Below are positions 58,920 to 64,000 of a stretch of DNA of 64,000 nucleotides, one piece after another. Position 1 is the stretch's first letter; every line of letters starts with the position of its first letter. Position numbers and translations under genes: made by a program. The notes under the pieces were generated by a model. It ran no database searches. It was not told where the DNA came from and saw nothing but the letters and a program-made list of their open reading frames with translations. Source of the stretch: Corallococcus sp. EGB (lineage in GTDB: Bacteria; Myxococcota; Myxococcia; Myxococcales; Myxococcaceae); NCBI RefSeq assembly GCF_019968905.1, contig NZ_CP079946.1:4340001-4404000 (forward strand), written 5' to 3'.

Positions 58920-59611
58920 TGGGGCTCCTCCCCGGTACCAGAGGCGGCGCGCGGCACCATGCGCAGCGCGGGCGCGTCCCTGTTCTCCTCCGAGGGGGCC
59001 GGGGCGCTCGCGGCCGCCGCGCCGGAAGGGAAGAGCAGCTCCACCATGCCGTCGGCGATCTGCTCCTCGGAGAGGCGCCCGTCCGGCTTGAACCACTTGT
59101 AGACCCAGAGGATCATCCCCAGGAACGAGAAGGCCGCGACGGTGGGGTCCACCTGTCCGCGCAGGCGGCCCAGGCGGTTGGCCTCCGCGAACGCGTCCTC
59201 CAGGAACTTCACGTACCGCTTCTTGCGCCGGTCGATGTACTCGCGCGGCTCGCCGGTGAGCGTGGCGTGCTCGTGAAGGATGATGATGACCTCCTTGCTG
59301 CGGCCGCTCGTCACCAGGTGGATGTTGTGCCGCATGCACTGGCGCAGCCGGTCCACCGGATCCGCCACGTCCTGCACGGGCGCGAGGACCTGCTCCTCGA
59401 ACACGTCCATGCCGTAGTTCATGATGGCGAAGAGCAACTGCTCCTTGTTCTGGATGTGGTGGTAGAGCCCCGCCTTGGTCATCCGGCACGCGGCGGCGAT
59501 CTCCTGCATCGACGTGCCCTCGTAGCCGCGCTCGCAGATGAGCCGTGCCGCCGTCTCCAGGATGGTCCGGTACCGCTCGCCCTCGTCCGGTTTGCGCCCC
59601 GTGGGTGTCAT
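58916..59611 (-). CDS. aibR: TetR-family regulator of the isovaleryl-CoA operon (AibR)
   Basis: A 231-residue repressor from the ATG at 59611, preceded by AAGGGAAGG. The N-terminal TetR helix-turn-helix is ILETAARLICERGYEGTSMQEIAAACRMTKAGLYHHIQNKEQLLFAIM (about residues 18-65). The ligand domain ends in a low-complexity Ala/Pro/Ser tail. In M. xanthus AibR is the first gene of the aib operon and is reported to respond to isovaleryl-CoA. Two matching inverted repeats directly upstream (59658-59675 and 59683-59698) are probable binding sites, so it likely autoregulates the operon. Confidence 0.9.
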   Translation of the reverse strand: MTPTGRKPDEGERYRTILETAARLICERGYEGTSMQEIAAACRMTKAGLYHHIQNKEQLLFAIMNYGMDVFEEQVLAPVQDVADPVDRLRQCMRHNIHLVTSGRSKEVIIILHEHATLTGEPREYIDRRKKRYVKFLEDAFAEANRLGRLRGQVDPTVAAFSFLGMILWVYKWFKPDGRLSEEQIADGMVELLFPSGAAAASAPAPSEENRDAPALRMVPRAASGTGEEPQ

Positions 59612-59657
59612 GCGTGCCTTCCCTTGCCGGCCTGCCTGCTCCTGCCGGGCTGAAACC

Positions 59658-59675
59658 ACCTACCGACCGGTAGGT
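59658..59675. promoter_or_regulatory. Probable AibR operator, copy 1
   Basis: ACCTACCGACCGGTAGGT: 7-bp inverted arms ACCTACC and GGTAGGT around GACC. It lies 47 bp upstream of the aibR start, as expected for a TetR-type operator. The inner ACCGACCGGT-like centre is shared with copy 2. Confidence 0.75.
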
Positions 59676-59682
59676 CACCTCG

Positions 59683-59698
59683 CCTACCGACCGGTAGG
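59683..59698. promoter_or_regulatory. Probable AibR operator, copy 2
   Basis: CCTACCGACCGGTAGG: 6-bp inverted arms around GACC, identical to copy 1 except for the outermost pair. The two centres are 24 bp apart, placing both sites on nearly the same helix face. The sites also lie 113 bp upstream of the divergent histidine kinase gene. Confidence 0.75.
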
Positions 59699-59810
59699 TA
59701 GCACCGCTCGACGCGTCCCGTCAACGGGCAAGTACTGGCAGGCAGGTGAGACAAAGGCTTTTGGAAACAAGGACTTGGGACCACCTGACGGGTTAGGTTG
59801 CGGGTCACCC

Positions 59811-61943
59811 ATGCGGTCCACGCTCCTGCCCATCCTCCTGTTGTCCGCCGCGCTGGCGAGCGTGGGGGTGGGGGTCTGGACGCTCGTGAAGCGCAGCCGG
59901 ACGGCGCTGGTGGAGCAGTTCGCGGGGGACCGGCAGAAGCAGCTGGACGAGGCCGTGGGGGGCGTCACGGACTCGCTGGAGGAGGTGGGCCGCAACCTGC
60001 GCTTCGCCGGCGAGCTGATGTCCCAGCCGGGCAGCCTGGCGGAGCACCGGCGGGAGCTGCGCGCGCTCCTGGAGGCGGTGGGGCAGTACAAGGCCATCGC
60101 GGCGTACGACGGCGACGGCGCGGAGCTGCTGCTGCTGCTGGACCGCAAGCCGGATGCGCAGGTGCCGCGCGAGGGGCTGGTCGCGGAGATGAAGGAGACG
60201 GCGCGCCGCGCGCTGATGCGTCCGCCGGGGGACCTCACCACGTCTCCCATGCTGGACGCGGCCAACGGCGGCTGGCTGCGCATCCTGGCCACGGCGCTGC
60301 CCGCCACGGACGGCAAGCCCGAGGGCGCGGTGGCGGTGCTGGTGGACACGGAGTCGTTCTTCGCGCCGCTGCGCATCGTCACGTCGGACCTGGAGGCGCG
60401 GATGCTGCTGGTGGGCACGCACGGCCAGCCCACCTCCGCGAGCGACCCGGCCCTGGCGGAGTGGTTCCGGCGCGCGGGCCAGAAGGACGCGGGCGTGCCG
60501 GCCTTCGCGTTCCTCGTGTCCCGGCTGAAGGCGGGCTCGCGCGGCATGTTGCCCTTGTCGGAGCTGGAGGCGGAGCGGCTGGGGCTGGGGCGCTCGGAGG
60601 TGGTGGCGGTCTACACGCCCATCCGCATGCGCGGCGGCAGCCACTGGGCGGTGGCGACGCTGGTGTCCACCGCGGCGCTGCGCTCGCACGAGCAGGCGCT
60701 GGTGGTGCGGCTGTTGGGCGCGGGCGCGCTGGTGGCGTTCTTCCTGGTGACCTTCGCGGTGTACGTGGTGCTGGCGCGGCGGCGCGCGGTGGCGCTGACG
60801 GAGAGCCGGCGGCACGCGGCCCAGCTCACCGCGCTCCATGACCGGACGCGGAAGATCCTGGACCACCTGCCCACGGGCGTCCTCGCGCTGACGGAGGACG
60901 GACGCATCAGCGCCGTCAACCAGGCCCTGCGCTCGCGCGTGCCCGGCAACGTGACGGGAGCGCCGCTGGCCTCCGCGTTCCCGGGAGCGCCGGCGCCGGT
61001 GGTGGAGCGGCTGTCCGCGCTGGTGGCCTCCGCGAGGCAGGAGGACCGGCCGCGGAGCCTGCTGGGCGAACCGCTGGCGCTCTTCGGCGAGGAGGGCACG
61101 TACAACCTGCACGCGGTGCCGCTCACGGCCGAGGACCCCAAGGAGGAGACGCGCGCGCTCCTGGTGGTGGAGGACCTGAGCGACGTGCGCGCGCTGGAGA
61201 CGCAGCTGTTGCGCGCGGAGAAGATGGCCACGGTGGGCGTGCTGGCCGCGGGCATCGCGCATGAGATTGGAACGCCGCTGGGCGTGGTGCGCGGCCGGGC
61301 GGAGTACGTGCAGGGCAAGCTGGGCCCCTCGCACCCGCAGGGCCCGGGGCTGGGCGTCATCATCGAGCAGATCGACCGGGTGAGCCGCACGCTGCGCCAG
61401 CTGTTGGACTTCTCCCGGCTGCAGCCCGCGATGGTGCGGCCGGTGCCGCTGGGGCCGCTCGCCCGGAGCGTGCACGAGCTGTTGCAGGTGGAGGCGGAGC
61501 GGCGGCAGGTGACCCTGAGCGTGGACGTGCCGGAGTCGGTGCCGGCGCTGGCGGCGGACGCGGATCAGCTCCAGCAGGTGCTGATCAACCTGGCGCTCAA
61601 CGCGTGCGACGCGTGCAGCGAGGGCGGCAAGGTGGAGATCTCCGCCTCCGCGCAGCCGGGCCCCGAGGAGGGGACGTGGGGCCTGGTCGCGCTCACCGTG
61701 CGCGACGACGGGTGCGGGATTCCGAAGGAGCGCCTCAACCAGGTGTTCGATCCGTTCTTCACGACGAAGAAGCGCGGGCAGGGCACGGGGCTGGGGCTGA
61801 CGATGGTGGCCCACGTCGTCCGCAACCACGGCGGACGGGTGGAGCTGGAGAGCACGCAGGGGCAGGGCACCCGCGTCACCGTGCTGTGGCCGGTGGCCCG
61901 CCCTGTCCCAGAGGAACGCCATGCCGAGCGACTCGCCGTCTGA
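59811..61943 (+). CDS. Membrane sensor histidine kinase, partner of the following NtrC-type regulator
   Basis: A 710-residue kinase from the ATG at 59811, which opens TM1 (MRSTLLPILLLSAALASVGVGVW). An extracytoplasmic sensor region (about 30-285), TM2 (LLGAGALVAFFLVTFAVYVVL), a PAS domain (ILDHLPTGVLALTEDGRISAVNQAL), HisKA with H484 in GIAHEIGTPLG, and HATPase (NLALNACDACS, DDGCGIPKE, GTGLGLTMV) follow. The organisation, lengths and even the His position match the kinase at 4818-6935, so the two are paralogues. The gene overlaps its regulator by 23 bp and is divergent from the aib operon. Confidence 0.94.
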   Translation: MRSTLLPILLLSAALASVGVGVWTLVKRSRTALVEQFAGDRQKQLDEAVGGVTDSLEEVGRNLRFAGELMSQPGSLAEHRRELRALLEAVGQYKAIAAYDGDGAELLLLLDRKPDAQVPREGLVAEMKETARRALMRPPGDLTTSPMLDAANGGWLRILATALPATDGKPEGAVAVLVDTESFFAPLRIVTSDLEARMLLVGTHGQPTSASDPALAEWFRRAGQKDAGVPAFAFLVSRLKAGSRGMLPLSELEAERLGLGRSEVVAVYTPIRMRGGSHWAVATLVSTAALRSHEQALVVRLLGAGALVAFFLVTFAVYVVLARRRAVALTESRRHAAQLTALHDRTRKILDHLPTGVLALTEDGRISAVNQALRSRVPGNVTGAPLASAFPGAPAPVVERLSALVASARQEDRPRSLLGEPLALFGEEGTYNLHAVPLTAEDPKEETRALLVVEDLSDVRALETQLLRAEKMATVGVLAAGIAHEIGTPLGVVRGRAEYVQGKLGPSHPQGPGLGVIIEQIDRVSRTLRQLLDFSRLQPAMVRPVPLGPLARSVHELLQVEAERRQVTLSVDVPESVPALAADADQLQQVLINLALNACDACSEGGKVEISASAQPGPEEGTWGLVALTVRDDGCGIPKERLNQVFDPFFTTKKRGQGTGLGLTMVAHVVRNHGGRVELESTQGQGTRVTVLWPVARPVPEERHAERLAV

Positions 61944-63285
61944 CGCGCGCATCCTCGTGGTCGACGACCACGTGGAGATGGGGCGCATGCTCCAGGAGCC
62001 GCTGGCCGACGCGGGCTGGACGGTGGACCTGGCCACGAGCGGCCAGGAGGCGCTGACGCTCGTGCGCTCGCGCGTGTACGACGCGGTGCTGACCGACCTG
62101 CGCATGGAGAAGGTGGACGGGCTGGACGTGCTGGCCGCCGCGCGCGCGGTGGACCCGGAGCTGCCCGTGCTGCTGATGACGGCCTTCGGCGGCGTGGAGA
62201 GCGCCGTGGAGGCGATGCGCCGGGGCGCGTACCACTACTTCACCAAGCCCTTCCGCCTGGACGAGGTGCGCCTCTACCTGGGCCGCGCGCTGGAGGACCG
62301 CCGGCTGCGCGCGGAGCACCGGGCGCTGAAGCAGGCGTCACAGGAGCGCTCCGGGCTGGGCGCGCTCGTGGGCAGGAGCGCGCCCATGCGCGGGCTGTAC
62401 GAGCTCATCGACCGGGTGGCGCACGCCGCGGCCCCGGTGCTGCTGAGGGGCGAGAGCGGCAGCGGCAAGGAGCTGGTGGCCCGCGCGCTCCACGTCGAGG
62501 GGCCTCGCGCGGCCGGCCCCTTCGTGGCCGTCAACTGCACCGCGCTGCCGGGGCCGCTGTTGGAGAGCGAGCTGTTCGGCCACGTGAAGGGCGCCTTCAC
62601 CGGCGCCACGTCCGTGCGGCGGGGCCTCTTCGTGGAGGCGCACGGCGGCACGCTGTTCCTGGACGAGATTGGCGACATGCCCACGGAGCTCCAGGCCCGG
62701 CTGTTGCGCGTGCTGGAGGACGGCGAGGTGCGCGCGGTGGGCTCGGACGCCAGCCGCACCGTGGACGTGCGCGTGGTGGCGGCCACGCACCAGGACCTGG
62801 AGGCGCGCGTGCGGGAGGGGAGGTTCCGCGCGGACCTCTTCTACCGGCTCAACGTCGTCACGCTGCGGGTGCCGTCGCTGAAGGAGCGCCGGGAGGACAT
62901 CCCGCAGCTGGTGGAGCACTTCACCGCCCGCTCCCGCGCGCGCAACCCTCGCTCGCGCGTGACGTCGCTGTCACCGGAGGTGGTGGCCGCGCTGGGCGCC
63001 ATGCCGTGGCCCGGCAACGTGCGCGAGCTGGAGAACCTGGTGGAGCGGCTGGTGGTGCTCGTCCCCCGGGAGACGGTGACGCTGGAGGACCTGCGGCCGC
63101 ACGCGCCGTTGCCGGAGCCGGCGGCGCCGCTCGCCCAGGCTCAGGAAGGCGTGTGGACCCTGCGCAAGCTGGAGGGGGAGTACATCCACTGGATGGTCCA
63201 GCACTGCGGCGGGAACAAGACCCGCGCGGCGGAGCTGCTGGGCATCGATGTGTCCACCATCCATCGCCGCGAGCGGGAGCGGTAG
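61921..63285 (+). CDS. NtrC-type sigma-54-dependent response regulator
   Basis: A 454-residue regulator. The receiver has DD at 15-16 and the phospho-acceptor D59 (AVLTDLRM), with the conserved Lys in YFTKPFR. The AAA+ domain has Walker A GESGSGKE, a standard GAFTGA loop and Walker B LFLDEIGD. The C-terminal Fis-type helix-turn-helix is GGNKTRAAELLGIDVSTIHRR, identical over that stretch to the regulator at 3452-4828. Identical recognition helices imply that the two regulators may bind the same sites. The start overlaps the kinase gene by 23 bp. Confidence 0.95.
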   Translation: MPSDSPSDARILVVDDHVEMGRMLQEPLADAGWTVDLATSGQEALTLVRSRVYDAVLTDLRMEKVDGLDVLAAARAVDPELPVLLMTAFGGVESAVEAMRRGAYHYFTKPFRLDEVRLYLGRALEDRRLRAEHRALKQASQERSGLGALVGRSAPMRGLYELIDRVAHAAAPVLLRGESGSGKELVARALHVEGPRAAGPFVAVNCTALPGPLLESELFGHVKGAFTGATSVRRGLFVEAHGGTLFLDEIGDMPTELQARLLRVLEDGEVRAVGSDASRTVDVRVVAATHQDLEARVREGRFRADLFYRLNVVTLRVPSLKERREDIPQLVEHFTARSRARNPRSRVTSLSPEVVAALGAMPWPGNVRELENLVERLVVLVPRETVTLEDLRPHAPLPEPAAPLAQAQEGVWTLRKLEGEYIHWMVQHCGGNKTRAAELLGIDVSTIHRRERER

Positions 63286-63316
63286 CCGCGACCTGCCCTG
63301 GAGTCCGAGGCGGGAA

Positions 63317-63350
63317 TGGCAATCCGCCACGGGAGGCTGGCGGATTGCCA
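63317..63350 (+). terminator. Strong hairpin after the regulator gene, terminator-like
   Basis: A perfect 13-bp stem (TGGCAATCCGCCA, 63317-63329, with TGGCGGATTGCCA, 63338-63350) and an 8-base loop, 31 bp beyond the stop at 63285. No T run follows, so it may instead protect mRNA ends or be a repeat element. Confidence 0.55.
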
Positions 63351-63423
63351 CGGTCCACGGGTGAGCACTCGGTGGCCCCGGGGGGCGGTGGTCCCGGCAT
63401 GTAGCTTGCTGTGACGTGGGGCC

Positions 63424-63789
63424 GTGGCGTCCCTGCGCACAACCCGGGCCCTGCTGCTCGGTGCGGATGAGTCCCTGGCGTCGCTGCTGGCGGACGTGCT
63501 GGGCGACCTGGGCATCGCCCTGTTCCTGGACGCCGCGGACGCGGCCCGGCCGGACCTGGTGCTGGCGCATGTGGAGCGCGGGGAGGCCATCCTCCCGGTG
63601 CTGAACCACGCACGGGACTGCGCCGCCGCTGCCCCTGTCGTCGTCCTGCTGCCCTTCGCGGACGAGCGCCTGGTGTCCCGCGCCCTGTGTCAGGGGGCCC
63701 GGGCATGTTTCGCGCTGGGACGTCCGCTGGATGAGCTTCGCGCCGTCCTGCGCTCGAACTTTCCTCTGTTGGAGACCACCCATGGGTGA
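63424..63789 (+). CDS. Small receiver-like protein, phospho-acceptor not evident
   Basis: A 121-residue protein from a GTG at 63424. The fold pattern resembles a response-regulator receiver (RALLLGADESLASLLADVLGDLGIALFLDAADAARPDLVLAHVERG, PVVVLLPFADERLVSRALCQGARACFALGRPLDELRAVL), with alternating strands and helices. The usual acidic pair and phospho-Asp followed by a short loop are missing: strand 3 ends LVLAHVERG. It may be a pseudo-receiver. No clear ribosome site is present. Its end overlaps the next gene by 8 bp, so the two are coupled. Confidence 0.65.
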   Translation: MASLRTTRALLLGADESLASLLADVLGDLGIALFLDAADAARPDLVLAHVERGEAILPVLNHARDCAAAAPVVVLLPFADERLVSRALCQGARACFALGRPLDELRAVLRSNFPLLETTHG

Positions 63790-64000
63790 ACCGATGGCCG
63801 TCGTCACCGTGCTGCGCCCCGCTGTGTCCTTGCGCGAAGTGGAGCGCCGCCCGGTGGCTTCACCGGAGCCGGCGGTGGACGCCGGGGAGCCCAGCCTCTT
63901 CCAGGCCGGCGAGGTCCGCGTCACCGGCGAGCGGCTCGTCGTGGGCGCCCGGAGCTGGGCGCTGCGCGACGTGCTCCAGGTGGAGACCGCGCGCCGCAGC
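63782..64000 (+). CDS. Conserved hypothetical protein, N-terminal part (cut by window end)
   Basis: The frame opens at the ATG at 63782, overlapping the previous stop by 8 bp, and runs off the window after 73 codons. The visible sequence (MGEPMAVVTVLRP, then SLFQAGEVRVTGERLVVGARSWALRDVLQVET) resembles the start of small DUF6232-type proteins, in which a VRVT-x-x-RLVVG-x-x-x-W/Y-x-LRD strand pattern occurs. The family suggestion is tentative. The gene continues outside the window, so length and function cannot be given. Confidence 0.6.
   Translation, partial: MGEPMAVVTVLRPAVSLREVERRPVASPEPAVDAGEPSLFQAGEVRVTGERLVVGARSWALRDVLQVETARRS

Noticed and set aside
58920..59678. Longer form of AibA reading through the aibR region
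   Set aside because: The aibR frame shows a clear TetR protein; the AibA family N-terminus begins at the GTG at 58919 in a 4-bp overlap.
1..64000. tRNA, rRNA, insertion sequences or prophage genes
   Set aside because: None was recognised; no transposase, integrase or tRNA-like cloverleaf stood out on either strand.

Overview
The window is very GC-rich, contains many Ser/Thr-kinase, sigma-54-activator and lipoprotein genes, and carries the AibR/AibA/AibB/AibC/MvaS cluster described in Myxococcus xanthus. Together these point to a myxobacterium of the family Myxococcaceae (Myxococcus or Corallococcus type). This is inferred from gene content; no 16S rRNA gene or other phylogenetic marker is present.

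Left flank (1-16.9 kb), mostly housekeeping and signalling: the end of a LysR regulator; a multi-pass membrane protein; a minus-strand run of histidine kinase, NtrC-type regulator, OmpA-like lipoprotein and DUF3014-like protein; a glutathione peroxidase; a sulfide-oxidation set (persulfide dioxygenase divergent from a type II sulfide:quinone oxidoreductase, followed by a beta-carbonic anhydrase); an FHA-GAF-sigma-54 activator; a Cys-rich secreted protein; a Ser/Thr kinase with PEGA repeats overlapping a small partner gene; and a GNAT acetyltransferase.

Centre (17.0-49.8 kb): one uninterrupted 32.8-kb minus-strand gene for a 10,932-residue hybrid NRPS-PKS. Read from its N-terminus: C-A-T, C-A-T, C-A-T, C-A-T, KS-AT-T, C-A(degenerate)-LLM monooxygenase-A(degenerate) without T, C-A-T, C-A-T, C-A-T, C-T-TE. 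No MbtH, phosphopantetheinyl transferase or transporter gene is in the window. The gene has two in-frame tandem-repeat expansions: four 60-bp units in the KS-AT linker, and thirteen units of mostly 57 bp inside the last adenylation domain, each carrying a palindrome. The same palindrome recurs three times at a 50-bp period in non-coding DNA near 52.1 kb. This coding/non-coding palindromic repeat family is the most unusual object in the window.

Right flank (50.1-64.0 kb): a second GNAT; a Gfo/Idh/MocA oxidoreductase; a GntR-like regulator with a long unusual tail; a 2OG-Fe(II) oxygenase; the operon aibR-aibA-aibB-aibC-mvaS for the alternative HMG-CoA route to isovaleryl-CoA, with two palindromic operator candidates in front; and a second histidine kinase/NtrC pair paralogous to the one on the left flank. 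A receiver-like small protein and a gene cut by the window end follow. Isovaleryl-CoA made by the aib operon primes branched fatty acids and some myxobacterial metabolites, but nothing in the sequence ties it directly to the giant synthetase.
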